DNA of 54,115 nucleotides, taken from NCBI GenBank assembly GCA_009731375.1, contig BJOX01000002.1, positions 636,565 through 690,679 of the forward strand, read 5' to 3'. Position 1 is the stretch's first letter, and the number at the start of each line of letters is the position of its first letter. Origin of the DNA: Paulinella micropora. Taxonomy: Eukaryota > Cercozoa > Imbricatea > Euglyphida. The notes beneath the pieces are model-generated. The model saw only the letters and a list, made by a program, of their open reading frames with translations, did no database searches and was not told the origin of the DNA. A program made the translations under genes and the position numbers. Shown in pieces: positions 9,537-16,716 of this stretch.

Positions 9537-9652
9537 TTTAAATTTTTTTATGAGCGTGAGCCGCGTGGTGGCTTTCTAGCACACTTTTCGTAAAACAGGC
9601 ATTAATCGTAAAACGCGTCACGAGTAGGGGGGAAACCTACACCTCCACAAAG

Positions 9653-10117
9653 ATGGACAGGAGTGTAACTAAAAGCTACAAGGGCCTGTGCGTGCACTGC
9701 TCGCACAGGAGCGAGGACGAACAGTGGTACCCGCTGCCGGTGGAGCTGCGCGACGGGGAAATGATGGTGTTTGGCTGGTTCTGTACACCTGGCTGCGCCT
9801 GGGCGTATATTCAGTACGCGCTGCCGGAGAGTAGGAGAGACGATTGTTCTGCGCTGCTGCACAGCTACCTGATGCTGAACCTGAGGAAACAAGTAGTGCG
9901 ACCCAACCCGCCACGGTACAAACTAAAGATGTTCGGGGGCGAGATGGATATTAAGGAATTCCGGTCGAAGGGCGGTGTGCGTGACTGGATACAACCCAAA
10001 GAAGTCTTTAATGAAGCTAAAAAAAAGAAAACGTTCATCGGCGCTCAGGGAGGGAAGGCCTATGTGCTCAGACGGGTTTCTCGCCTGCCGGGGGTTCGCC
10101 TTCTGCAGGAACGCTAG
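9653..10117 (+). CDS. VLTF2-like (A1L family) viral late transcription factor
   Basis: A 154-residue protein starting MDRSVTKSYKGLCVHC. The motif CVHCSHR, about 26 residues, then FGWFCTPGCAWAY is the treble-clef-like Cys4 zinc module of VLTF2. The later segment NPPRYKLKMFGGEMDIKEFR matches the family's 'PP..LK.FGG.+.I.EFR' block. Proteins of this family act with VLTF3 in late transcription of poxviruses and other Nucleocytoviricota. Its last 50 nt overlap the 3' end of the PCNA-like gene on the other strand, so the final 15 or so residues are less certain. The presence of both VLTF2 and VLTF3 separates this element from ordinary Polintons. Confidence 0.8.
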   Translation: MDRSVTKSYKGLCVHCSHRSEDEQWYPLPVELRDGEMMVFGWFCTPGCAWAYIQYALPESRRDDCSALLHSYLMLNLRKQVVRPNPPRYKLKMFGGEMDIKEFRSKGGVRDWIQPKEVFNEAKKKKTFIGAQGGKAYVLRRVSRLPGVRLLQER

Positions 10118-11140
10118 CCGGCTTCCGTTTCTTCGTCTTCGGCCCGCTACCCTCCTCCTCCTCCTTGACAGATTTCGGCTTGCGTTTGATGACCTTGTTT
10201 TCGGGTGCTGCTGCGGAGGAGTAGGAGGGAGAGGTTGGCTCGTAGGAAGGGGAGCCCTCCCCTTCCCTGGTGCCCTCCTTTTCTTCCTCCAGGCACGCGA
10301 AGGGGACGTGGAAGACGAGCTGGACGTTGCTGTCGCTGGTGAAGATGACGACCAAGGCGCCGCGCGGGTTGAGACAGAGTGTCAGGCGCCCCGTCTTCTT
10401 GTCCAGGAGAGAGCAGGCCTTGAGCACCTTTTTGAAGAGGCTAAGTGAGTAGAGCTCGCCGCTGTACATGACGTCGGCCGCGGAGCCTTCTGCCAAGAAT
10501 TCGCTGCCGTACCACTTGGCGCCGCAGGCGTCCTGTAGCTTCCTGGCGGCGGCGATCTTGGTGACGGAGACCTTGCCGTCCTCGATGCCCCAGAGCGTGC
10601 TTTCCACGACCAGGCGGGTCGAAGCCGCGTCGTCCGCGTAGAGCCTGAAGTGACTGGAGCACTTGACGTGGTTCCTGATGACTGCGTTGACTGCGGTGGC
10701 GGAGACATCGACGACTTGAGCGACCTTGGTGACTCCCGTGACGGGCATGACATGTTCCTTGGAGAGACGGAGGTTGCTGACGACCGAGTGGTGCTGGAAC
10801 TCCATGCCTTCGGTGTGGAACCCGAGCGTGAGTTTCTTGCCTTCGTCGAAGGTGACCTCCAAGATCATGTCCTCGCGGAAAGTGCTCATCCACGAGGATG
10901 CTTCCTTGAGATCGAGGGCGAAACAACAGTCTTTCGCTGGGGTGGGAAGTGTACCTCATCTCCATCAAAGGGGATGAAAAGATCGGATGATAGCTCCTCG
11001 GAAGCTGCGCAGATGACGATCCCCTTTCCCTCGTCGGCCTGTACCCTCGCCTCCATGAAAAGAGGTGCGAGGGACTCGATAGCTCTCCGGAACGCAAGAC
11101 CATGGCTCTCGGTAGACCACACAAAGACCTCCTTGGCCAT
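10068..11140 (-). CDS. PCNA-like sliding clamp, interrupted by a frameshift
   Basis: The N-terminal part reads from the ATG at 11140 (MAKEVFVWSTESHGLAF), with a clamp-like first helix (AFRRAIESLAPLFMEARV) and the VICAASEEL strand. This frame stops at 10886. A second frame, open through the same stretch and continuing to 10068, gives ALDLKEASSWMSTFRED, then the remaining clamp body and LCLNPRGALVVIFTSDS, matching the C-terminal PCNA domain. The last 80 residues are Lys/Glu/Pro-rich and not part of the fold. PCNA tethers polymerase to DNA. The frame must change once between about 10925 and 10965. No GT-AG pair there has the right length, so either a 1-nt assembly error or a genuine break is implied. 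Convergent overlap with VLTF2-like. Confidence 0.75.
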
Positions 11141-11210
11141 AGGGAACTTGAGGAAAAAAGCAAATCCGTTTTTTGTGCAAAAAAACTCCTCCGACGCGCA
11201 CTTTCGAGAG

Positions 11211-11228
11211 CCGTTTTTCGAAAAACGG
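11211..11228. promoter_or_regulatory. Perfect 18-bp palindrome CCGTTTTTCGAAAAACGG
   Basis: This perfect palindrome lies in the divergent region between the PCNA-like gene (start 11140) and the SSB-like gene (start 11300). Related cores (CGTTTTTGAAAAAAACG, TTTTCGAAAAG) occur beside the large palindromes at 14.8 kb and upstream of the gene starting at 6183. A regulatory operator is inferred. Confidence 0.55.
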
Positions 11229-11299
11229 ACGTTTATCGAAAGAAGCCAGGCGCTAAGCGAAATCAGGTCGCCCGTGCAGGCGCCAAAAAAGCACCTGCG

Positions 11300-12002
11300 A
11301 TGTCGGCGGTCAAGCTAGTGAAAGCCGTACCAGACACTAACTCGTGTGTGGCGGTGGACTTCAAGAGACCCGAGGACTTGGAGAAGGTACTAGCTGTGGA
11401 TGACGCGCGTGCCGTGAACGGGACGGTGATGGCCTCTGTGCTGTACGACGGCAAGTACCTGACGCTGGCGCTTCCGCCGCTGATGGTGGCGTGGGATCCC
11501 TCGAGCTACCTGGACAGCAAGAAGATCAACGTGGATCTGGACTTGCGGCACGCGACTAGCCATAGTACGGTGAAGGAGGCCTTCGACGTGCTGAGGGCTA
11601 TCGACGAGCGTGTGGCGCAGCTGGTTGTGAAGCAAAGGGAAAAGCTGGTGCCCGGCCTGAAGAAGACGGGCCCACTGGCCAAGAGCGACCAGAGCGCGCG
11701 CGATTGCTACGTCTTCTGCACGAGACCACGAGTGAGCGGCAAGTCCGATGCGGTGTGGCCCCCGAGGCTGAGCGCTACCCTCTCAGGGGCGCGGATCCTG
11801 GGCGAGGACCAGAATATCAGCAAAGGCGACGTTGTACGCTGTGTGGTGCAGACCAAAGTGCTATGCAACAGGGCGGATACGGGACGGACTGCCCTACCCC
11901 GACATAAACCTGACGGAGCAGGAGGCCTTCGGAATATCTCTATCGGGCGAGGGAGACGGGGCTGCCAAGTGTTCGATGGACCTGACGGAGGACATAGTCT
12001 AG
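11300..12002 (+). CDS. Probable single-strand DNA-binding protein (T7-like SSB of NCLDVs), frameshifted near the C-terminus
   Basis: The preferred start is the ATG at 11300 (MSAVKLVKAVPDTNSC), although the frame is open to 11102. The first 190 residues show a beta-rich core: TLALPPLMVAWDPSSYL, NVDLDLRHATSHSTVKEAF, a helix DVLRAIDERVAQLV, a charged linker, then WPPRLSATLSG and KGDVVRCVVQTKVL. This order resembles the DUF5871/T7 gp2.5-like SSBs of Nucleocytoviricota; the match is from memory of the pattern and needs a profile search. Near 11875-11890 the reading passes to another frame that ends in an acidic tail (MDLTEDIV) at 12002, whereas the original frame becomes basic and ends at 12013. 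An acidic tail is typical of SSBs. The frame change may be an assembly error or decay. Confidence 0.5.
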
Positions 12003-12068
12003 AGAACGCGTGATTTGTATTAAAAAATTAAAAATTTGGTTCTGTCCCGCTCGTTTGTGTTTTTTTAA

Positions 12069-12761
12069 TTAATAAATACCGTACAATTCAGGGTCTTCCG
12101 GTAAAGTCAAGAAAGGTAGAGGGTAAAGGCTGTTGTGCTCGGGATATTCTTCTTCTTCTTCTTCCTCCCCGTCCATGATCTTCCGCCAGGCGCTAGCCAG
12201 TGCCTCTGAGCCATTGCGGAACTTGGGTAGATTGGTAGCAGCGGCCTGCTCCTTCACGATGAGATCGCAGTATAGAGCGTCGAGAAGCAGGCGCGGCTGC
12301 CGAGGGCACAGACCGCGGAACTTTGTAGGAGTCATGGCAAAGATAGCCGGAACGCTGTAGCGGCCGAGACCGCCGATGACATCCTGTACGAACTCAGGGG
12401 TCGGCTTCAGGGAGTACTCCTTCCCTGTAAAACGCTCCACTGACCAATCGCGAACGAACTTATCGATGTCGAACATGCGCCAATCTTCTCTCACGCAAGG
12501 GTAGGCACTGAACGGTAGTAGTTCTTGCGTGTCCTGCTGCACTTGGTCGTCGTCGTCGTGGAGCTCGATCTCGGTGTCTGGGTCGGGATCAGAGGCAACG
12601 TGGACGACCTTGACACGCCCACCGAGCCCTGTGTCGAGGCAGCCCTCCCAGTCCCAAGGAGCGGTAAGCCGGCGCTTAGGTGCGGGTCCCCTGCTAACAA
12701 CCCTTCCACTGCGGAGATGGAGGTGGCCTACGGGAGCTTGAGCCTCAGCCTCTTCAATCAT
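12069..12761 (-). CDS. Hypothetical protein, 230 residues, acidic
   Basis: The frame is open from 12980, but the ATG at 12761 (MIEEAEAQAPVGHLHLRSGR) is chosen because the upstream part reads through the palindromic promoter and because a CTCACAAT motif lies 14 nt upstream. A basic patch (GPAPKRRLTAPWDWEG) is followed by an Asp-rich stretch (IELHDDDDQVQQD), a helical core (WRMFDIDKFVRDWSVERF, FVQDVIGGLGRYSVPAIFA) and a poly-Glu segment near the C-terminus. No family is recognised. Convergent with the SSB-like gene and divergent from the gene at 13007. Confidence 0.65.
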   Translation of the reverse strand: MIEEAEAQAPVGHLHLRSGRVVSRGPAPKRRLTAPWDWEGCLDTGLGGRVKVVHVASDPDPDTEIELHDDDDQVQQDTQELLPFSAYPCVREDWRMFDIDKFVRDWSVERFTGKEYSLKPTPEFVQDVIGGLGRYSVPAIFAMTPTKFRGLCPRQPRLLLDALYCDLIVKEQAAATNLPKFRNGSEALASAWRKIMDGEEEEEEEYPEHNSLYPLPFLTLPEDPELYGIY

Positions 12762-12774
12762 TGCAGAAAGTTCA

Positions 12775-12784
12775 AATTGTGAGA
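12775..12784 (-). promoter_or_regulatory. CTCACAAT leader motif of the 12761 gene
   Basis: Reads TCTCACAATT on the minus strand, 14 nt before the ATG at 12761. It is one of five similar sites upstream of starts in 12.7-20.5 kb and probably an initiator element. Confidence 0.5.
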
Positions 12785-12834
12785 CCCAAAAAGGTAACTG
12801 TAAGGTTTTGGTAAAAAACCATGTGATTTCAAAA

Positions 12835-12941
12835 TGTGTGGTGGGGAAAACGTTCAGGGACGGGCCGGAAGGTCCTGGGAAAAAAGCCATTCGAGCAAAA
12901 TGGACCTGCCGGCCCTTCCCTGAACCTTTTCCCACCACACA
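12835..12941. promoter_or_regulatory. Inverted repeat in a divergent promoter (copy 1)
   Basis: Imperfect arms: TGTGTGGTGGGGAAAACGTTC on the left and its near reverse complement ending CCCACCACACA on the right, with inner GGGCCGG/CCGGCCC matches and a loop containing CATTCGAGCAAA. It sits between the divergent genes at 12761(-) and 13007(+). A clearly related but longer copy occurs at 17775-18072, again between divergent genes. Confidence 0.7.
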
Positions 12942-12974
12942 AAAAGGTCCAGCCAGCGCGCCTTTCATTTTCAG

Positions 12975-12984
12975 CCTCACAATC
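12975..12984 (+). promoter_or_regulatory. CTCACAAT leader motif of the 13007 gene
   Basis: Reads CCTCACAATC, ending 22 nt before the ATG at 13007. The longer match CAGCCTCACAATCC is shared with the site before 15975. Confidence 0.5.
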
Positions 12985-13006
12985 CCAAAAAAAAAGCTCC
13001 GCCAAG

Positions 13007-13931
13007 ATGATGAAGCGAAGAATCAAACAAATTGGCAAAGAGGCCCGTCCGGCCAAACGCAGAATGTTATGTGAATGCAAGGAGGGCAAGGAGATCATCG
13101 ACTTCCACCGCCTACTGTTCCATGTCCCGCGCTATGAGCCGCTCTGTTTTGAAAGTTGGGAGAAATATATCGAGCTCAAGCTGGAGATGCAGGGCGACGA
13201 ACCGCCAGAAAAAGACTGCTTGGCTATGGCTGCGAGCTTTGAGAGGGGCTTTGTATTATCCTTCCGCAATACAACATGGTGTGAAGACGATAACTGTAGC
13301 AACAGGGAGCGGCAAGCCTTGCACTTGCGCAATGCGGAAGGGAAGGAGGCATTCCTATCGCAGCTCGACTATGCCGTGCTGAGGGCCGCTGTGACAGGCT
13401 GGGAAGACTTGTGCTTGTCGATACAGCCCTTGGCAAAGGCACTGGCCCGCCATGCGTACGCGGTGGAGTGTGCAGCGAGGCGTTTGAANNNNNNNNNNGG
13501 AGTGTGCAGCGAAGCGTTTGAACCCTGATGTCGCGCTGGTGATGGCGGAGTTCCTGGGCTTCGTTTGTTTGGAGGGCGTGGACGCGAACTTCATCAAGGG
13601 GCGTTCTTCGAGAGAGATTGACGGGCTGATGGCGGCGACCAACCTCTTATCTGTAGACAGATTCGCGGAGGGGATCGATGCGGGCCCTTGCACAGTTCAC
13701 CCGTCTGTGGAGGAAGAGGTCCTGGAGAGAATAGTGGAGCTTCCGGAGGACGCCATGACGATGCTCGGAGTAGCAGATGTAGCCATCGTGCAAGGAATCA
13801 GCCTGGCAGCTTTCAGAGAGGGGAAAGCGCGCTGGTGCGAAGATGTCGCGAAGCTGCTCAACCTTGGCCTGCGCACCTTGGACAAGATGGTGCGAGCGCA
13901 AACTATACTGCAGAGGTTCGTGAGGGACTAG
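13007..13931 (+). CDS. Hypothetical protein spanning an assembly gap
   Basis: Starts at MMKRRIKQIGKEARP, a basic N-terminus that could be a nuclear signal, and reads to the 10-N gap at 13489. The second part resumes after the gap in a different frame and ends at 13931 (ILQRFVRD). The 24 bases on either side of the gap are the same sequence with one mismatch. Collapsing that duplicate plus the Ns removes 34 bases and puts both halves in one frame, giving about 296 residues. The protein is helical with several Cys and Trp residues (CLAMAASFERGFVLSFRN, WCEDVAKLLNLGLRTLDKMV). No family is recognised. Preceded by the CTCACAAT motif and the promoter inverted repeat. Confidence 0.65.
13489..13498. 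other. 10-N assembly gap with duplicated flanks
   Basis: Bases 13465-13488 and 13499-13522 are the same 24-mer with one mismatch. The gap is therefore probably a false join of overlapping contigs (negative gap). Confidence 0.9.
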
Positions 13932-13949
13932 GAGTGTTTGTATTTGTTA

Positions 13950-14396
13950 TTAAAACTCTATTTTTTGTTTGTGCCGGTATTTACTCCGGAGGTATTCTTG
14001 TAGCCAGTCGTAGTCCGGATGGAGTGAGTGAGCAGGGGCGTGGTGCAGCCACCATTCTCTGTCCCTGTCGTGCTCCTGGCAGAGGCCATTGGCCCAAGCC
14101 GGCTTGACTTTGGGCTCGGAGGAGATACACTGGCCGCAGGAGGGCAGGTCGTGTGTCTTACAGACACCGTCGCGGTAGACGTCGGTGTAGCCACTGACTT
14201 GCTCCCGGAGGCATTCGGTGCACTGTTGGGAGCAGTGTTCGTAGCACAAGTCGTTGGCGTGGACCTGCCTGGCCACGCCCTGGGAGAAGCACTGTGGACA
14301 GGCACGTGCCCACCTTTCTTTACCCCCGCGCTTGCCATTGCGGATTTTGAGCTGCACCAGCCCGTTGGGCTTGACCCTGGTTACGCTCTGAGCCAT
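13950..14396 (-). CDS. Cysteine/histidine-rich zinc-binding protein
   Basis: The start is taken as the ATG at 14396 (MAQSVTRVKPNGLVQLKIRN), since the longer frame from 14525 overlaps the upstream membrane-protein gene. The 148-residue product has repeated pairs CPQC, C-x2-HC, CTEC and CGQC, plus further Cys and His spaced through residues 35-110. That pattern suggests two or more zinc-binding knuckles. It ends in a Trp/Tyr-rich then basic tail (YLRSKYRHKQKIEF). Its function is unknown; nucleic-acid or protein binding is inferred only from the metal-binding pattern. The 3' end faces the gene ending at 13931, with a TTATTAAAA sequence between the two. Confidence 0.7.
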   Translation of the reverse strand: MAQSVTRVKPNGLVQLKIRNGKRGGKERWARACPQCFSQGVARQVHANDLCYEHCSQQCTECLREQVSGYTDVYRDGVCKTHDLPSCGQCISSEPKVKPAWANGLCQEHDRDREWWLHHAPAHSLHPDYDWLQEYLRSKYRHKQKIEF

Positions 14397-14410
14397 GGCG
14401 GCGATGTTGA

Positions 14411-14734
14411 CTAGGCGGCGAGGATTGTTTTCTCGTCTGTGTAGTGGTCGTAGACTATGGCCGCGCCCATGAAGGTGTCGACAGCTAGGAAGTCCGCTCG
14501 GCCGGTGAGTGCGTAGAGAGCCCACATGGTGCCATGGGTGAAGCGGTGGTCCTTCCAGTAGGCCTCGCCGCCGAAAAACCCCTTGTCCTCCTTATGGTCG
14601 AGGGCGCCCGAGAGCCAGATGGTGGCCGGCAGGAGCGCTAGTAGACGTAATCGGTCGTAGCCACGCCAGGCTAGGTAGGTGTAGGCCGCACGTGCAGGGA
14701 GACAGCCAGTGAGGAACAGTGCGCTGTTGTCCAT
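14411..14734 (-). CDS. Conserved NCLDV-type small membrane protein
   Basis: A 107-residue protein starting MDNSALFLTGCLPARAAYTYLA. Hydrophobic segments occur at about residues 5-20, 28-42, 66-78 and 84-95. The layout LTGCLPARAAY, then LLALLPATIWLSGA, then GFFGGEAYWKDHRFTHGTMW, then a LAVD segment is the pattern of a short multi-pass protein found across algal and amoebal giant viruses (a 'GCIPAR ... GG..WW...R.IH' block). This is a pattern match from memory. It probably sits in the virion inner membrane or host membranes; no enzymatic role is known. It is the last gene before the palindromic region. Confidence 0.7.
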   Translation of the reverse strand: MDNSALFLTGCLPARAAYTYLAWRGYDRLRLLALLPATIWLSGALDHKEDKGFFGGEAYWKDHRFTHGTMWALYALTGRADFLAVDTFMGAAIVYDHYTDEKTILAA

Positions 14735-14820
14735 GCCTGTGTACCGCTTTTCTCTGGAACTTTTTTTTTGAAAAAAAAATGAGTAACTGCTAGCCGTTAC
14801 TCCGTTTTTGAAAAAAACGA

Positions 14821-14956
14821 GTAACGGTTTTTCACCTTCCCAGACCCTATAGTTTTTCTTATTTTTATTATATATTATATATTAGATATTTATAATATAT
14901 AATATATAATAAAAATAGGAAATTTTATAGGGTCTGGGAGGGTGAAAAACCGTTAC
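14821..14956. repeat. 136-bp near-perfect palindrome (telomere-resolution-like site 1)
   Basis: The arms begin GTAACGGTTTTTCACC and end with its complement. The inner halves are AT-only alternating TATATTATATATTA with the centre at about 14888-14889. There are few mismatches over about 65 bp per arm. Shorter CCGTTAC(T)n-GAAAAA-GTAACGG palindromes flank it on both sides. Size, symmetry and AT core fit a hairpin-telomere junction such as protelomerases act on; a cruciform origin or a terminal inverted repeat junction is the alternative. Confidence 0.85.
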
Positions 14957-14974
14957 TTTTTTTTGAAAAAAAAA

Positions 14975-15032
14975 GTAACGGCTAGCCGTTTTCCCGTGCA
15001 GCCACCGGACGCGGGAGAAAGGCTGTAGTTGC
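14975..15032. repeat. 58-bp direct repeat, copy 1
   Basis: GTAACGGCTAGCCGTTTTCC... through GGCTGTAGTTGC. Copy 2 lies at 15105-15162 with one difference. After copy 1 the terminal GCTGTAGTTGC is followed by its own inverse (GCAACTACAGC), making a short hairpin. Confidence 0.85.
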
Positions 15033-15104
15033 GCCACTGCAACTACAGCTTTTCCCGGTAATTTGACGCAAAGGCGCCGACCGTTACTTTTTTTGAAAAG
15101 ATGC

Positions 15105-15162
15105 GTAACGGTTAGCCGTTTTCCCGTGCAGCCACCGGACGCGGGAGAAAGGCTGTAGTTGC
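15105..15162. repeat. 58-bp direct repeat, copy 2
   Basis: Same sequence as 14975-15032 with one difference (CGGTTAG for CGGCTAG). Here it runs directly into the truncated reading frame ending at 15376. Confidence 0.85.
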
Positions 15163-15376
15163 CAAGAGGACGGCGCTACTGATCAAGGCTGGCAAGCTGG
15201 CGGCTGCCAAGTACCGCGCGAGGCATCAAGGAAGAGAGCCACCCAATGTTCAAAGGTGGATGGGAGAGATGCAGGTTAAGACTAATGTTTACTTTGAGAA
15301 AGACCGGGACATTTTGGTAGCAGCGTGCAGGGAAGCACTAGGAATGAGAACTCCTCTGTTTCTGAACAGGCATTAA
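15158..15376 (+). pseudogene. 3' fragment of a protein gene between the two palindromes
   Basis: About 72 codons read VAKRTALLIKAGKLAAAKYR ... TNVYFEKDRDILVAACREAL ... and stop at 15376, followed by AATAAA at about 15389. There is no start codon: the 5' side is cut by the 58-bp repeat (the frame can be followed a short way into it). The composition looks like real protein, and the frame has a plausible 3' end. The family is not recognised. It seems to be the tail of a gene whose head was lost or lies elsewhere, which implies recombination at this end. Confidence 0.5.
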
Positions 15377-15562
15377 ACTGGTTTAATCAATAAAAACTTG
15401 CAGACAGCACAATCGACTTGTATTACTTTGGTTTCTGAGAGAAGTAACTGCTACAGTTTTCCTGTGAAATTTCTTTTTTAAAAGTTGAGTAACGGTTAGC
15501 CGTTACGCAATTTTTTGAAAAATGAGTAACGGTTAGCCGTTACGCACTTTTTTGAAAAATAA

Positions 15563-15697
15563 GTAACGGTTTTTCACCCTCCCAGACACTATAGATTTTC
15601 CTATTTTATTATATATTATATATTATAAATATCTAATATATAATATATAATAAAAATAGGAAAATCTATAGGGTCTGGGAGGGTGAAAAACCGTTAC
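15563..15697. repeat. 135-bp near-perfect palindrome (telomere-resolution-like site 2)
   Basis: Same arms and AT core as the palindrome at 14821-14956, but in opposite orientation: its centre TATTATAAATATCTAATA is the reverse complement of the other centre. It is again flanked by short GTAACGG/CCGTTAC palindromes with TTTTTGAAAA cores on both sides. Confidence 0.85.
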
Positions 15698-15949
15698 TCG
15701 TTTTTTTCAAAAAAAGTGCGTAACGGCTAACCGTTACCAGTTTTCCGAAAAAAAAAAGTAACGGCTCCGGGAGCCGTTACTCTTCGCCAGCGATACGCGC
15801 GAAACCGGCACCGATTCGAGCCGAAACTGGCGAGGGAGGCAGCGATACGGCCGAAAGTGGCCTGGTAGGAACGGAATTCCTCTTTGCAGTAGCGCGTGTC
15901 CTACCATAACCGCAGCTCCGTTACCCGCAGGTTTGTCAATTCATTCCAG

Positions 15950-15959
15950 CCTCACAATC
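15950..15959 (+). promoter_or_regulatory. CTCACAAT leader motif of the 15975 gene
   Basis: Reads CCTCACAATC, 15 nt before the ATG at 15975. A CTACCATAACCG block about 50 nt further upstream is also found upstream of the 20452 gene. Confidence 0.5.
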
Positions 15960-15974
15960 CAAGAAAAAGCGAAT

Positions 15975-16457
15975 ATGGCAAGCACTGAGAACACCGAGTC
16001 TGCCGCGAAAAGGAACATGGCTACCCAAGCCGAGCGTCCAGAGCCCGCGAAGAAGCGCAAGACTCAAGCTGCTACCCAAGAGCTCAATCACGGCGTCCAG
16101 TCCATTGTCTTTGACGTGGAGCACGACTTCAAGTTCGGGGACCTGGCGATCAACTTTGCACTCGGGCGAAGAGAGGTGAAAACCCTCAACAAGGAACTGG
16201 GTGACATCCGCGAAGTGCTCAAGGACATGAACGAGAATCTGGGCATTCTGCAGGACGAGGTAGCTGCACTGCTGGACTCCGATACGATCTCTAGAAAAGA
16301 ATTCGACAACGCAACAAAGAGTGCAGTCGAAAAGTTCAGGAAGAATTGTGGCCAGGCACGGATCACAATCGACGACGTCCTTGGAAGGAAGAATGAGGAG
16401 GAGACAGAGGATGAGGAGGAAGAAGACGAAGACGAGGTCGAGGACGATGAAGAGTGA
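15975..16457 (+). CDS. Hypothetical coiled-coil nuclear-type protein with acidic tail
   Basis: A 160-residue protein (MASTENTESAAKRNMATQAE...). A candidate nuclear signal (PAKKRKTQ) lies at about residues 25-32, a coiled-coil region follows (REVKTLNKELGDIREVLKDM), and the last 20 residues are nearly all Glu/Asp. An upstream TTG would extend the frame to 15933, but the ATG after the CTCACAAT motif is preferred. No family is recognised. The basic head and acidic tail resemble chromatin-associated or histone-chaperone-like proteins only in composition. It is the first gene to the right of the palindromes. Confidence 0.6.
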   Translation: MASTENTESAAKRNMATQAERPEPAKKRKTQAATQELNHGVQSIVFDVEHDFKFGDLAINFALGRREVKTLNKELGDIREVLKDMNENLGILQDEVAALLDSDTISRKEFDNATKSAVEKFRKNCGQARITIDDVLGRKNEEETEDEEEEDEDEVEDDEE

Positions 16458-16716
16458 AGCTATTATTAAAATCACTGATGCAAAAACACTATACCAAATT
16501 ATTAATACTGACTCCTGCTGCTACGTCCTTAGTATCGAGAGGTCTCACCTCGTCCGGAAAATTAAAGGGACAGAATGCGATTACAATACATCCCACTATT
16601 CCGATGATTGCGACAGCTATGATGGCTATCACCTCAGGTTCCATTTTGCTGCTCTACCACTAAAGAATACTCAGAGTTAATAAAAAAAAAATTAATAAGA
16701 ATAACGAATTCAAAAG

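Noticed and set aside
12762-12980. N-terminal extension of the 12761 gene
   Set aside because: It would translate the promoter inverted repeat and the motif site of the divergent gene.
14821-15697. Ordinary transposon with terminal inverted repeats for the palindrome pair
   Set aside because: Each copy is itself a complete palindrome, no target duplication was found and no transposase frame lies between them; kept as an alternative in the finding but not annotated so.
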